Shown here: piece by piece, positions 52,040 to 61,621 of the stretch
How the letters are laid out: every line of letters starts with the position of its first letter
How positions within the stretch are numbered: the stretch's first letter is position 1
Assembly (NCBI RefSeq): GCF_030053395.1
Contig: NZ_JASGBH010000005.1
Coordinates: 1 to 64,000 of the forward strand
DNA length: 64,000 nt
From: Limnohabitans lacus
GTDB taxonomy: Bacteria > Pseudomonadota > Gammaproteobacteria > Burkholderiales > Burkholderiaceae_C
Direction: 5' to 3'
Notes under the pieces: model-generated
Database searches by the model: none
Told to the model about the DNA's origin: nothing
The model's input: the letters and a program-made list of their open reading frames with translations, nothing else
Program-made: the position numbers and the translations under genes

Positions 52040-53209
52040 TCACAGCAGCTTGCGCCCCGTCAGGCGCTCGTGTTCGCGCAAGGCAAAGCGATCGGTCATG
52101 CCCGCGATGTAGTCCGCCACCGAGCGGTGCGCATCGGCACGCAAGGCAAAGTCTTCGCGCATCTCGCTGGGACTGGCCACATAAGCCGCAAACAATTCGC
52201 GCACGCCCTGCTGGGCTTGCCCGGTGGTCTGCATCACCTGCGGGTGGCGGTACAAATGGGCAAACAAAAATTTCTTGAGCTCTGCGCTGCGGGCCTTTAT
52301 GGCAGGACTGAAACCCACCAGCGGCCCCGCCAAGCGCGCCTCGTCCACCGACTGCACACCGGCTTGCGCCACCGCTTGGCGTGTGGTGTCGATCACGTCA
52401 TAGACCTGGTCGCTCAGCATGCGGCGGATGGTCTCGTACAAAAGCCGGCGCGGCTTGCCCAACAAGTCGGGATGCTCGCCCAGCGCTTGCCGGTGGTAAT
52501 GCGCGAACAGCTCCACTTCCAACAATTGCTCGGTGCTGATCAGGCCCGAACGGACGCCATCGTCGATGTCGTGCGCGTTGTAGGCAATGGCATCGGCCAA
52601 ATTGCACAGCTGCGCCTCCAGGCTGGGTTGGGTGCGGTCGATGAATCGCCGCGCCACGCCGCCTGGCTCGGCCTGCTCCAGTTGCTCGGCATTCGTTTTG
52701 GAGCAGTGCTTGAGCACGCCTTCGCGGGTTTCAAAACTCAGGTTCAGGCCATCAAAGGCCGGGTAGCGCTCTTCCAATGTGTCCACCACCCGCAGGCTTT
52801 GCAGGTTGTGCTCAAAGCCGCCGTGTTCGGTCATGCATTCGTTGAGCGCATCCTGGCCAGCGTGGCCAAAAGGCGTGTGGCCCAGGTCATGCGCCAAGGC
52901 AATCGCCTCGACCAGGTCTTCGTTCAAGCCCAAAGCACGGGCGATCGACCGGCCCAACTGCGCCACCTCCAGCGAATGGGTCAAACGGGTGCGAAACAAA
53001 TCGCCTTCGTGGTTGAGGAACACCTGCGTCTTGTAAACCAGCCGCCTGAAAGCGGTGGAGTGCACGATGCGGTCGCGGTCGCGCTGAAAAGCATTGCGCG
53101 TGGGCGCAGGCGGCTCGGCATGCCGACGGCCACGGGATTGAAAAGGATCGCACGCCAAATGGGCCAAACTGCCCGGGTGCTCGGCTTGCAAATGCAGCGT
53201 GGACACCAT
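52040..53209 (-). CDS. dgt: dGTP triphosphohydrolase-like HD-domain protein
   Basis: The 389-residue HD-domain hydrolase has TRLTHSLEVAQLGR with the first metal His, IALAHDLGHTPFGHAG with the HD pair, and RFIDRTQPSLEAQLCNLADAIAYNAHD with the last Asp. The length fits the shorter dGTPase-like class. Such enzymes split dNTPs to nucleoside and triphosphate. The nucleotide specificity is inferred. It lies 4 bases after aroB, a frequent order in beta-proteobacteria. Confidence 0.9.
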   Translation of the reverse strand: MVSTLHLQAEHPGSLAHLACDPFQSRGRRHAEPPAPTRNAFQRDRDRIVHSTAFRRLVYKTQVFLNHEGDLFRTRLTHSLEVAQLGRSIARALGLNEDLVEAIALAHDLGHTPFGHAGQDALNECMTEHGGFEHNLQSLRVVDTLEERYPAFDGLNLSFETREGVLKHCSKTNAEQLEQAEPGGVARRFIDRTQPSLEAQLCNLADAIAYNAHDIDDGVRSGLISTEQLLEVELFAHYHRQALGEHPDLLGKPRRLLYETIRRMLSDQVYDVIDTTRQAVAQAGVQSVDEARLAGPLVGFSPAIKARSAELKKFLFAHLYRHPQVMQTTGQAQQGVRELFAAYVASPSEMREDFALRADAHRSVADYIAGMTDRFALREHERLTGRKLL

Positions 53210-53213
53210 CGCC

Positions 53214-54326
53214 TCAGGCGCAGCAGGCGTTGATCACGTCGCGCACCAGGGCATCGGGTGCGCCGCACACGGTGGCCTGACCGGGCCCGTCGATCACGAC
53301 GAACTGGATGTCGCCGCCAATGGCTTTCTTGTCCAGCCGCATGTGTTCGATGTAGTGCCCGGCGTTGTCGGCTGCATCGATGACGGGGCCACGCACCGGC
53401 AAGCCGGCCCGCTCGATCAGGGCTTTGAGGCGCGCCACAAAAGCCGCGTCCACTTTGCCCAAGCGCAGCGACAACTCGGCCGCCATGACCATGCCGCAGC
53501 CCACGGCCTCGCCGTGCAGCCAGGTGCCAAAGCCCAGACCGGCTTCGATGGCGTGGCCGAAGGTGTGGCCAAAATTCAGGATGGCGCGCAAGCCCGCTTC
53601 GCGCTCGTCTTGGCCGACCACCCAGGCCTTGATCTCGCAGCTGCGCTTGACGGCATGGGCCAGTGCTTGGGGCTCTTGCGCCATGAGCGCACCGATGTTG
53701 GCCTCGATCCAATCGAAGAACGCCATGTCGGCGATCGGGCCGTATTTGATGACTTCGGCCAGGCCCGCGCTCAGCTCTCGTGCGGGCAATGAGGCCAGGG
53801 TGTTCAGGTCGCACACCACACGCACCGGTTGGTAAAACGCGCCGATCATGTTTTTGCCCAGCGGGTGGTTGATGGCGGTCTTGCCGCCCACTGAGGAGTC
53901 CACTTGCGACAGCAGCGTGGTGGGCACCTGCACAAAGGGCACGCCGCGCATGTAGCTGGCGGCTGCAAAACCGGTCATGTCACCGACCACACCACCACCC
54001 AAGGCATACAGCACCGTCTTGCGGTCGCAGCCCTTGCCCAGCAGCGCATCGAAAATCAGGTTCAGGGTCTGCCAGTCCTTGTGCGCCTCGCCATCGGGCA
54101 GCACCACGGTGTGGACTTGTTGGTAATGCGGGCTGATCGCGCTGCGCAAAGCGGCTTCGTAGAGCGGCGCAATGGTCGCATTGGTCACGACCATGGCGGT
54201 CTGCGCCTTGGGCAAGCCCGTCCAGGTTTCGGGCCGGCTCAGCAGGCCTTGGCCAATGTGGATGTCGTAACTGCGGTCGTCCAGTGAAATGGCGACCTGT
54301 TCAAGGGCGTGTGTGGTCTCAGACAT
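53214..54326 (-). CDS. aroB: 3-dehydroquinate synthase AroB
   Basis: The 370-residue NAD- and zinc-dependent enzyme makes 3-dehydroquinate from DAHP in the shikimate pathway. It shows [17 protein letters not shown] (NAD site), [18 protein letters not shown] and the zinc ligands in [12 protein letters not shown] and [14 protein letters not shown] 54326 ([11 protein letters not shown]) is preferred over a start three codons upstream. It lies downstream of aroK. Confidence 0.95.
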   Translation of the reverse strand: MSETTHALEQVAISLDDRSYDIHIGQGLLSRPETWTGLPKAQTAMVVTNATIAPLYEAALRSAISPHYQQVHTVVLPDGEAHKDWQTLNLIFDALLGKGCDRKTVLYALGGGVVGDMTGFAAASYMRGVPFVQVPTTLLSQVDSSVGGKTAINHPLGKNMIGAFYQPVRVVCDLNTLASLPARELSAGLAEVIKYGPIADMAFFDWIEANIGALMAQEPQALAHAVKRSCEIKAWVVGQDEREAGLRAILNFGHTFGHAIEAGLGFGTWLHGEAVGCGMVMAAELSLRLGKVDAAFVARLKALIERAGLPVRGPVIDAADNAGHYIEHMRLDKKAIGGDIQFVVIDGPGQATVCGAPDALVRDVINACCA

Positions 54327-54357
54327 AGCCCTCAAGTGTAGGGCTTTGCCATGACGC

Positions 54358-54912
54358 TCAGCTGGCAGCTTGGGGGGCAGGGCTCTGTGGCTTGGCGGGC
54401 AACTGGCCCGAGAGTTCGAGCTGCATGATGATCATGTTGACCAAGGTGGCCACCGAGGGGCGGCCCGTGTCGATCACATGGTGCGCTGTGGCGCGGTACA
54501 GCGGGTCGCGCGATTCAAACAAGGCGCGCAGCCGAGCCATCGGGTCGTCGACCTGCAACAAGGGGCGGCCGGTGTCGTGGCGCACGCGGCGGTAAACGTC
54601 TTCGGGCGCCGAGCGCAGGTAAATCACGTGGCCGCGGTCGTGCAGGTGTTGGCGGTTGACTTCGCGCAAGACGGCGCCGCCACCGGTGGCCAGCACGCCC
54701 TGATGATTCAGGCTCAGGTCGTCCAGCACTTGCTGCTCAACATCGCGAAAATTCTCTTCGCCTTCGCGGGCGAAAAATTCCCTGATCGAGCAACCCAGAC
54801 GGGCTTCAATCACATGATCAGAATCCACAAATGGCAATCCCAAGCGACGCGCCAACTGCCGCCCGATGGTGGTTTTGCCCGAGCCCGGAAGGCCCACGAA
54901 GATGATGCTCAA
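54358..54912 (-). CDS. aroK: Shikimate kinase AroK (TTG start)
   Basis: The 184-residue kinase phosphorylates shikimate. P-loop GLPGSGKTT lies at residues 7-15, the shikimate-binding Asp is in [19 protein letters not shown] follows, and the lid RPLLQVDDP is near residue 120. The only start that keeps the P-loop is TTG 54912, with no strong Shine-Dalgarno. It lies 104 bases after pilQ, as in many proteobacterial pil-aroKB clusters. Confidence 0.92.
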   Translation of the reverse strand: MSIIFVGLPGSGKTTIGRQLARRLGLPFVDSDHVIEARLGCSIREFFAREGEENFRDVEQQVLDDLSLNHQGVLATGGGAVLREVNRQHLHDRGHVIYLRSAPEDVYRRVRHDTGRPLLQVDDPMARLRALFESRDPLYRATAHHVIDTGRPSVATLVNMIIMQLELSGQLPAKPQSPAPQAAS

Positions 54913-55016
54913 AGGGAAATCTCACACAGAAAATTCGGCCCGCCACAGCGAAAAACGGCGTGCCAAAAGAGGCCCCAAGTGTATTCGACCCCAGCACCGC
55001 TGTCCCCAGCGGGGAC

Positions 55017-56405
55017 TCAACGGGCTGCAGTAGAGGCTTGATCTGTCACCACACGCGGCGTCAGGAAGATCAACAACTCCGACTTGCGCCGGGTGGTGTT
55101 GCGGTTTTTGAACAACCAGCCCAGCCCCGGCACATCGCCCAAGCTGGGCAACTTGGCCTCGTCATTGCGGTCGGCATCTTCGTAAATGCCGCCCAGCACC
55201 ACGGTGCCACCATCGTCCACCTGGACCTGGGTTTTGACGTGCTTGGTGTTGATGGCGTAGCCCGCCGGAGTGAGCTGCCCCACGCTGTCGCGGTTGACGT
55301 CCACGTCGAGCACCACCGCCCCCTCGGGTGTGATTTGCGGGGTGACTTCGAGCTTGAGGTTGGCCTTTCGAAAAGTGATGGCCGTCACGCCTATGCCCGA
55401 AGACATCTGGTACGGCAGCTCGGTGCCCTGCTCGATCAGCGCCTTGGTCTGATCGGCCGTGATGACCCGAGGGCGCGACACCACCTTGCCCCGGCCGTCG
55501 GCCTCCAGCGCAGAGATTTCGACATTGAGGAACCGGTCTGCCGCCGCATTGAACAGGGACACCGCAAAGCTTGAAGGCACGTTGAGCGTTTGACCGGCCT
55601 GGCCCGCAGGCAGGTTGACTTGGTTGCCCGTCACCACCCCTGCGCCGGTGGTGGCGTTGGTGGCACCCAATTGGCCGCTCTTGCCTGCCGCCCCAACACC
55701 CCAGCGCACCCCCAGCGATTGGCCAAACTGGTCATCGGCTTCGACGATCTGCGCTTCGATCAGCACTTGGCGCACGGGCACATCCAGCTTCTGGATCATC
55801 TGCCCCACCTCGGCCAGCCGGGTGGGCACGTCCATGATGAACAGTTGGTTGGTGCGCGGTTCGGCCAGGGCAGTGCCTCGAGCGCTCAGCCAGCGCGAGG
55901 GCGTGGCCCCTTGACCAGCACCGCCGACCAAACGCTGCACCACTTCAGTGGCGCGGGCGTATTTAAGGCGCAAAGACAGCATCTGCAAAGGACTGACCGA
56001 TTCGAGGGCTGTTTGCGATTCCAGATGCTTTTTCTCACGCAAGGACCATTCATCTCGGGGCGCGACCCACATCACCGTGCCCTCGCGTCGGGAGGCCAGG
56101 CCCTTGGACTCCAGCACCACGCCCAGCGCCTGCAGCCAAGGCACTTCCCGCAGCCGCACCGAGACCTGGCCGCTCACCGCATCGGAAATCACCATGTTGA
56201 GACCGGTGAATTCGGCAAACACCTGCAGCAAGGACCGGATGTCGATGTTCTGGAAATTCAGGCTGATCGGCTGTCCATCGGCCGTGATGGCGGAACGGAT
56301 CGCGGGGCTTGCGCCGTCCAGATCCACAACAGGCGGGGTCTGTGCGGGGGCGGCTCCCACGGCCAGGCTGGCCGCCAAGCCCAACAACATGCCTTGACGT
56401 CTCAT
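55017..56405 (-). CDS. pilQ: Type IV pilus secretin PilQ, short form
   Basis: The 462-residue outer-membrane secretin has a signal peptide to about residue 21 (GAAPAQT), one N0/STN-like domain (LNFQNIDIRSLLQVFAEFTG), one N1-type domain (LRLKYARATEVVQRL), and the secretin core with VPVRQVLIEAQIVEAD, VSRPRVITADQ and the C-terminal PGLGWLFKNR. Usual PilQ proteins are about 700 residues with AMIN domains that hold peptidoglycan; those are missing. The start overlaps the PilO-PilP gene by four bases. Confidence 0.88.
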   Translation of the reverse strand: MRRQGMLLGLAASLAVGAAPAQTPPVVDLDGASPAIRSAITADGQPISLNFQNIDIRSLLQVFAEFTGLNMVISDAVSGQVSVRLREVPWLQALGVVLESKGLASRREGTVMWVAPRDEWSLREKKHLESQTALESVSPLQMLSLRLKYARATEVVQRLVGGAGQGATPSRWLSARGTALAEPRTNQLFIMDVPTRLAEVGQMIQKLDVPVRQVLIEAQIVEADDQFGQSLGVRWGVGAAGKSGQLGATNATTGAGVVTGNQVNLPAGQAGQTLNVPSSFAVSLFNAAADRFLNVEISALEADGRGKVVSRPRVITADQTKALIEQGTELPYQMSSGIGVTAITFRKANLKLEVTPQITPEGAVVLDVDVNRDSVGQLTPAGYAINTKHVKTQVQVDDGGTVVLGGIYEDADRNDEAKLPSLGDVPGLGWLFKNRNTTRRKSELLIFLTPRVVTDQASTAAR

Positions 56406-57352
56406 CGACTACCCCCTTTGAGTTCGACCCGCTGCCCTTGTGGCGTTCGCAGCACCAAGCCATCGGGCACGATGGCCGCCACTTTGTGGCCCTCCAGACT
56501 GACCCTTTGGCCCACCCGCACCGCGATCCAAGCGCCGCCTGCGCTGAGCACCGCTTGCGGGTCAGCGCCCTGCTGCCAGGAGCCCAGCCAGCGAATGCGC
56601 TCCATTGGCCAGGTCAGGGGGTCATCGGTCTGAACGATCGGCTCCTTGGCCTTGGCTTCAGCCGCAACTGGCGGCCAGTCCACGCCTGTCGCCAAGGCAA
56701 AGATGTCCGCACCAGAAGCCGCCACAGGTGCCAATGGGTTGTCCGAAGGCCATGACACATCCCCAGTTGAGCCGGGCATGGACCACAGGTTCAGCACCAC
56801 CTCGATTTGCTCACCTGAAGGCTGGGCCAAGGACAAAACACTCATGCGTTCGATCGACATCACTGGACCGGATGTGCTCAAGATTTGCCAAGCACGTGTC
56901 CAATTGGCATAAGCGCCCATCATGCGAACGGCCAGACTTTGCCCTTTCAGGGGCCCGGCGACGACATCGGGCAAAACGCGCAAAGCCACGACCTGAAGGC
57001 GCTGGCCGATCAAAAACTGCCGCAGTGACGCCGCCGAATCAGGCGGCCAGCGGCCAGGCAAGCGGCGCCACAGCAGCCCAGCACCCTGGGCCAGGGGGTC
57101 CAAGGCTTCAGGCACCGTGACCACGGCGCCTTGAGCGGACCATTGCGCCTGGACTGCTGCCAGTTTTTGCCCCGCTTCGTCATGGGCATCCCACACCTCG
57201 CTGAAAGCCCACATGAGCAACGCGGCACCCAAGCAGGCCCCCAGCAAGGTCAAGGCCTGGCGTTGCAGTTGCCGCACACACCAAGTCCCCACAGCAGACC
57301 CATGCCAGTGGCCATGCCACAGTGAAGCAAGGCTTGACGCCATCGCGGTCAT
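56402..57352 (-). CDS. Fused PilO-PilP-like pilus assembly protein
   Basis: The 316-residue protein has one N-terminal membrane helix (about residues 33-52), a PilO-like periplasmic coiled and ferredoxin-like region (to about residue 200), a disordered Ala/Pro linker, and a C-terminal segment, residues about 244-316, with the PilP pattern (PMERIRWLGSW, then AWIAVRVGQRVSLEGHKVAAI). PilO and PilP are normally separate genes; no separate pilP is present. There is no lipobox, so the PilP part is anchored through PilO instead. ATG 57352 overlaps pilN (ATGA). Confidence 0.75.
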   Translation of the reverse strand: MTAMASSLASLWHGHWHGSAVGTWCVRQLQRQALTLLGACLGAALLMWAFSEVWDAHDEAGQKLAAVQAQWSAQGAVVTVPEALDPLAQGAGLLWRRLPGRWPPDSAASLRQFLIGQRLQVVALRVLPDVVAGPLKGQSLAVRMMGAYANWTRAWQILSTSGPVMSIERMSVLSLAQPSGEQIEVVLNLWSMPGSTGDVSWPSDNPLAPVAASGADIFALATGVDWPPVAAEAKAKEPIVQTDDPLTWPMERIRWLGSWQQGADPQAVLSAGGAWIAVRVGQRVSLEGHKVAAIVPDGLVLRTPQGQRVELKGGSR

Positions 57353-57927
57353 GGTTGGCCTCGCTGGGGTGGCCCAGAGCCATCGAAAAGTGCCGACCAG
57401 CTGGCTTGCCAAGCAAAGGTCACTGCTGGTGCTTTGGTGGCATCTGCCTCGAGGCTTTGAAGCGCCAAGGGTGCACCCCAACGCTCAGACAAAGACTGAG
57501 CGGCCAGACCGATGTCTTTGGCATCCAGAGCCTGCCCTTGAAGATTCAGGCGCCCCGCCTCCACCTGCAAGCGTTGCACGCGAAGTCCATGCTGGGACAG
57601 CACCGACTGCAGTTCACTTTGCAGCAGCACCCATGCCTTTTGGTGCGTTTGCACTTGGTCCAACTGGCCCAAGACCTTTTGAAGCTGTAGGTTCTGTGCT
57701 TGCCGCTGCTGACGCGCAATCACCCGACGCTGTCGTTCATCCCACTGGGCCTGAATGGACTTTGTTTCGGCTTTCAACGCATCGGTGTGCCACGACATGG
57801 CACACAACACCAAAGTCGCCAGCAAAATGCCCACCCCCAGCCCGATCACGCCCTGGCGGCTTTGCCGGCGCCAACGTTGCTGACGCTCCAGTGCGGGGTA
57901 CCGCAGCAGGTTCAAGCCCACCTTCAT
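57349..57927 (-). CDS. pilN: Type IV pilus inner-membrane protein PilN
   Basis: The 192-residue protein has the PilN start VGLNLLRYPALERQQRWRR that docks into PilM, one membrane helix (about residues 26-45), a coiled coil rich in Gln and Arg, and a small periplasmic domain. ATG 57927 overlaps the pilM end. Sequence is divergent from classical PilN, so the call rests on topology, the N-terminal motif and position. Confidence 0.8.
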   Translation of the reverse strand: MKVGLNLLRYPALERQQRWRRQSRQGVIGLGVGILLATLVLCAMSWHTDALKAETKSIQAQWDERQRRVIARQQRQAQNLQLQKVLGQLDQVQTHQKAWVLLQSELQSVLSQHGLRVQRLQVEAGRLNLQGQALDAKDIGLAAQSLSERWGAPLALQSLEADATKAPAVTFAWQASWSALFDGSGPPQRGQP

Positions 57928-58658
57928 GGCCACCCCCTCAAGGCCAACCCGCAAGCGACCAAGCGAGGCGCGACGGGCGATGCCATGATCTCCTGGAGCG
58001 GCGGATAGGCAAGCTCAGAGAGAACTTTGGGGTCATCCAAGGCTGGATCTTGGACATCGGACACAAAGCGAAATTGCCAGTCCTGAGGCGCCTGTTGCAT
58101 CAAACTGGGTAAACCGCCCACCAGCATCTTGGACGCGCGTTCAGCCGCACACAAAGCGGGCTCCACACTGCGCAACTGCCAACCCGCCTGTGCGGTCCAT
58201 TTTTGCAACTCTGCCACCTTGGCTTTGGGGCAACCGGCCCAACGGATGTGTCTGACCCATCCTTGCACGATGGCTTCTGCCTCGAAATCAAAATTGACTT
58301 CATCGGGCGGCAGGTTCAAGGCTTGCGCGACCTCCAGTTGAACCTCGGCGGGCCAGGACTCCTCGGGCACATCATCAGGACAGGCCAGTCGCCCTGTCAC
58401 CAAGTCGGGGGCATCCAGACTCATGGCGACTTTGAGAGGCCAGCCCATCTTGCGTTGGTCAGCATCCAGCAAAACCTGGCGCAAACCGTGTTCACCCGCT
58501 TGTCCTTGGAGCCATGTCGTGGATTGAACCTTCAACAAATCGGTGCCCGCTCGGGACAATCCAACCAAGACCCACTCAGGACCATCCGAAGCCAAACCCC
58601 AAGCCTTACGGGACGAGGGGGCCGCCATCTTTTGCCAAAGCCGCATCAAAGCTTGCAT
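57924..58658 (-). CDS. pilM: Type IV pilus assembly protein PilM, shortened and divergent
   Basis: The 244-residue cytoplasmic protein occupies the pilM position. The N-terminal half keeps PilM-like EESWPAEVQLEVAQALNLPPDEVNFDF, and the end keeps RLVACGLALRG as in full PilM. Classical PilM is about 350 residues with an actin-like ATP site; here the region between is reduced and I do not see the phosphate-binding loops. A good ribosome site (GGGAGACAAGC) supports ATG 58658. It is divergent from the PBP1a gene. Confidence 0.72.
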   Translation of the reverse strand: MQALMRLWQKMAAPSSRKAWGLASDGPEWVLVGLSRAGTDLLKVQSTTWLQGQAGEHGLRQVLLDADQRKMGWPLKVAMSLDAPDLVTGRLACPDDVPEESWPAEVQLEVAQALNLPPDEVNFDFEAEAIVQGWVRHIRWAGCPKAKVAELQKWTAQAGWQLRSVEPALCAAERASKMLVGGLPSLMQQAPQDWQFRFVSDVQDPALDDPKVLSELAYPPLQEIMASPVAPRLVACGLALRGWP

Positions 58659-58793
58659 TGCTTGTCTCCCTGACGGAGCCTCTGGGGCCCTCTGTGCTGG
58701 TTTTGTAGCACGGCCACTTCAATTGATCAACTCTTTATGTTTTCTTAAATACTCATTTTTTAAACAAAGATCCCCACAAGCGGGTCAGGTTTT

Positions 58794-58799
58794 TATAAT
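58794..58799 (+). promoter_or_regulatory. Candidate -10 box of the PBP1a gene
   Basis: TATAAT is a perfect -10 hexamer 33 bases before ATG 58832. The -35 region at the expected spacing is weak. The implied transcript start near 58806 rules out the GTG at 58805 and supports ATG 58832 or 58841. Confidence 0.5.
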
Positions 58800-58831
58800 G
58801 CGCTGTGGTGGCCGACCGGCTTGCCCAGCCC

Positions 58832-61231
58832 ATGTCCCTTATGCCATCCCAAGACCCCAACCCTCCATCATCTGACCGCGCCAGCCGCATCCCGTCTTCT
58901 GCCTCTGTGCCTGCCTGGCTGATGAAGCTGGCCTTGTGGGGCCTGGGCCTACTGGTCGCCTGCTTGTTGTCCATTTTGTTGGTGGTCGGCGTCGCCATGG
59001 TGGTGGCCTACCCCAACTTGCCTGACATTTCGGACTTGGCCGACTACAAACCCAAGTTGCCTTTGCGCATCTTCACGGCAGACGGCCAATTGATGGGCGA
59101 GTTTGGCGAAGAGCGCCGCAACCTCACGCCCATCAAAGACATTCCTGATGTCATGAAGAACGCGGTGCTGTCGATTGAAGACAACCGTTTTTACCAACAC
59201 GGCGGTGTGGACTATCTGGGCATCTTGCGCGCGGGCGTGGCCAACATTGGTCGGGTCAAGAGCCAAGGCGCTTCGACCATCACCATGCAGGTGGCCCGCA
59301 ATGTGTACCTCTCGTCCGAAAAAACCTACACCCGCAAAATTTATGAAATTTTGCTGACCTACAAACTCGAGCACATGTTGACCAAGGACCAAATCCTTGA
59401 GATCTACATGAACCAGATCTTCCTGGGCAACCGCGCCTATGGCTTTGCATCGGCCGCTGAAACCTACTTTGGCAAATCGCTCAAAGAAATCACCATTGCC
59501 GAAGCGGCCATGCTCGCGGGCCTGCCCAAAGCGCCCTCAGCCTACAACCCGATCAGCAACCCCAAACGCGCCCGTTCGCGCCAGCTTTACATCATCGAGC
59601 GGATGGAAGACAACGGCTACATCACCGCCGCACAGGCCAAAGCCGCCAAAGCTGAACCCTTGAGCTTGCGCTCCTCCGGAGACAAACGCACTTTGCACGC
59701 CGAATACTTGGCCGAGACGGTGCGTCAAATGGTTTTTGCCCAATACGGTCAAGAAACCTACACACGCGGTCTGAATGTGTACACCACCGTGCAGTCCACG
59801 GAGCAAATGGCCGCCTACAAGGCCCTGCGCCAGGGCATCATGGATTTCGAGCGTCGCCAGATTTACCGTGGGCCAGAAAAGTTCGTGGACCTGCCGTCGG
59901 ACCCCAAGAAAATGGAAGATGCCATCGATGATGCACTGGAAGACCACCCTGACAATGGTGACCTGATGTCCGCGGTGGTGCTGGAGGCATCCCCCCGCAA
60001 AGTGGTGGTGGTGCGCCAAAACGGCGAACAAATCTCCATCATTGGCGATGGTCTCAAGCCCGCGCAATCGGGTCTGTCCGACAAAGCGCCCCCGGCCAAA
60101 CAATTGCGTGCGGGTGCCGTCATCCGCATCGTTCAAATGCCCAAGGGCGGCTACGAAATCACCCAACTGCCCGAAGTGGAAGGTGCCTTTGTCGCCATGA
60201 CGCCCCAAACCGGCGCCATCCGGGCCCTGGTGGGTGGTTTTGACTTTGCCAAAAACAAGTTCAACCATGTGACCCAAGCCTGGCGTCAGCCGGGCTCAAG
60301 CTTCAAGCCCTTCATTTATTCGGCCTCACTTGAAAAGGGTTTCGCCCCAGCGACCGTGATCAACGACGCGCCCCTGTTCTTTGACGCCGGGGTGACCGGA
60401 GGCCAACCCTGGGAGCCCAAAAACTACGACGGCACCTTTGACGGCCCCATGACCATGCGCAAAGGACTGGCCAAATCGAAGAACATGATTTCGATCCGCA
60501 TTTTGCAATCGGTCGGTGCGCGCAATGCCCAAGAATGGATTGGCCGATTCGGATTTGACGAAGACAAACACCCGGCTTACCTGACCATGGCCCTGGGTGC
60601 GGGCTCGGTCACGCCCATGCAAATGGCCACGGGCTACTCGGTGTTTGCCAATGGGGGCTACCGCGTGCAACCCCACCTGATCACCCGCATCTCCGACCAC
60701 AAGGACCGCGTGCTGGTGGACAGTCCAACGCCCACACAAATGGATGACGCCCAGCGCGCGATTTCCCCGCGCAACGCCTATGTGATGACCAGTTTGCTGC
60801 AAGAGGTCACCCGTTCGGGCACGGCCGCTCGGGCTCAAGCGACGCTGCGCCGTCCTGACCTTTATGGCAAAACAGGCACGACCAACGATTCAATGGACGC
60901 TTGGTTTGCAGGCTACCAACCGAATTTGACCGCCGTGGTCTGGATCGGTTATGACACGCCACGCAAACTGGGCGATCGGGAAACCGGTGGCGGCTTGAGC
61001 CTGCCGGTCTGGATCAGCTTCATGGAGGCGGCCCTGCGCAGCGTTCCTGTCACAGAACCCGCCGTCCCCGAAGGCCTGGTCCATGTGAACGGAGACTGGC
61101 TGTACGAAGAATTTGCCAAGGAAGGCAGCATCACATCACTGGGCTTAGGGTCCGGGAGTTCCGCCGCCAAGCCTTCGGCCGTACCACCTGGGGAAGAGAG
61201 AAGCCGCATTCTGGACCTGTTCCGCAATTGA
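58832..61231 (+). CDS. mrcA: Penicillin-binding protein 1A (bifunctional class A PBP)
   Basis: The 799-residue enzyme has one anchor helix (about residues 31-59), a glycosyltransferase domain with catalytic Glu116 (SIEDNRFYQHGG) and GASTITMQVARN, and a transpeptidase domain with SSFK (QPGSSFKPF), SKN and KTGTTND. An OB-like insert lies between them. It polymerises and cross-links peptidoglycan in the periplasm. The divergent position to pilM is the classic mrcA place. ATG 58832 is chosen; 58841 is possible. Neither has a strong Shine-Dalgarno. Confidence 0.94.
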   Translation: MSLMPSQDPNPPSSDRASRIPSSASVPAWLMKLALWGLGLLVACLLSILLVVGVAMVVAYPNLPDISDLADYKPKLPLRIFTADGQLMGEFGEERRNLTPIKDIPDVMKNAVLSIEDNRFYQHGGVDYLGILRAGVANIGRVKSQGASTITMQVARNVYLSSEKTYTRKIYEILLTYKLEHMLTKDQILEIYMNQIFLGNRAYGFASAAETYFGKSLKEITIAEAAMLAGLPKAPSAYNPISNPKRARSRQLYIIERMEDNGYITAAQAKAAKAEPLSLRSSGDKRTLHAEYLAETVRQMVFAQYGQETYTRGLNVYTTVQSTEQMAAYKALRQGIMDFERRQIYRGPEKFVDLPSDPKKMEDAIDDALEDHPDNGDLMSAVVLEASPRKVVVVRQNGEQISIIGDGLKPAQSGLSDKAPPAKQLRAGAVIRIVQMPKGGYEITQLPEVEGAFVAMTPQTGAIRALVGGFDFAKNKFNHVTQAWRQPGSSFKPFIYSASLEKGFAPATVINDAPLFFDAGVTGGQPWEPKNYDGTFDGPMTMRKGLAKSKNMISIRILQSVGARNAQEWIGRFGFDEDKHPAYLTMALGAGSVTPMQMATGYSVFANGGYRVQPHLITRISDHKDRVLVDSPTPTQMDDAQRAISPRNAYVMTSLLQEVTRSGTAARAQATLRRPDLYGKTGTTNDSMDAWFAGYQPNLTAVVWIGYDTPRKLGDRETGGGLSLPVWISFMEAALRSVPVTEPAVPEGLVHVNGDWLYEEFAKEGSITSLGLGSGSSAAKPSAVPPGEERSRILDLFRN

Positions 61232-61262
61232 AAAAGGGCCTGCAAGAATGCAGGCCCTTTTC
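61232..61262. terminator. Bidirectional terminator between mrcA and cyaY
   Basis: Stem AAAAGGGCCTGC with GCAGGCCCTTTT encloses a short loop. A-run and T-run flanks serve both converging genes. Confidence 0.88.
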
Positions 61263-61279
61263 GTTGGAGGGATTGGAGA

Positions 61280-61609
61280 TCAGGCGCTGAAGTTCAGCGA
61301 CAAGCCCGACTGCTCTGAGGCATAGCGCGACAAACTGGTCCAGAACTCGCCTTGGCCTTTGGTGTCTTGCCAGGCCTGGCCATCGAAGCGGTAATGAAAA
61401 CCGCCACAACGTGCAGCCAGCCACACCTCGTGCAAAGGCTTTTGCAAATTGATGACGATTTGGCTGCGGTTGGCAAAGGTCAAAGTGACCATGCCCCCCA
61501 CGCGCTGGTTGTCGATGTCGGCATCGGTGTCGTCGTTCAGGCGATCGCAACTCGTCTCTACGCCCGCCAAAAGGCGCTCGGCTTGGTCCATGAATTCAAG
61601 GTCGGTCAT
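61280..61609 (-). CDS. cyaY: Frataxin homologue CyaY
   Basis: The 109-residue iron-binding protein regulates iron-sulfur cluster assembly. An acidic helix ([20 protein letters not shown]) precedes the beta sheet with [20 protein letters not shown]. The length is family-typical. It is divergent from lptM with 12 bases between the start codons, so the two promoters must overlap the other gene's start region. Confidence 0.93.
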   Translation of the reverse strand: MTDLEFMDQAERLLAGVETSCDRLNDDTDADIDNQRVGGMVTLTFANRSQIVINLQKPLHEVWLAARCGGFHYRFDGQAWQDTKGQGEFWTSLSRYASEQSGLSLNFSA

Positions 61610-61621
61610 TACAATCGCTGC

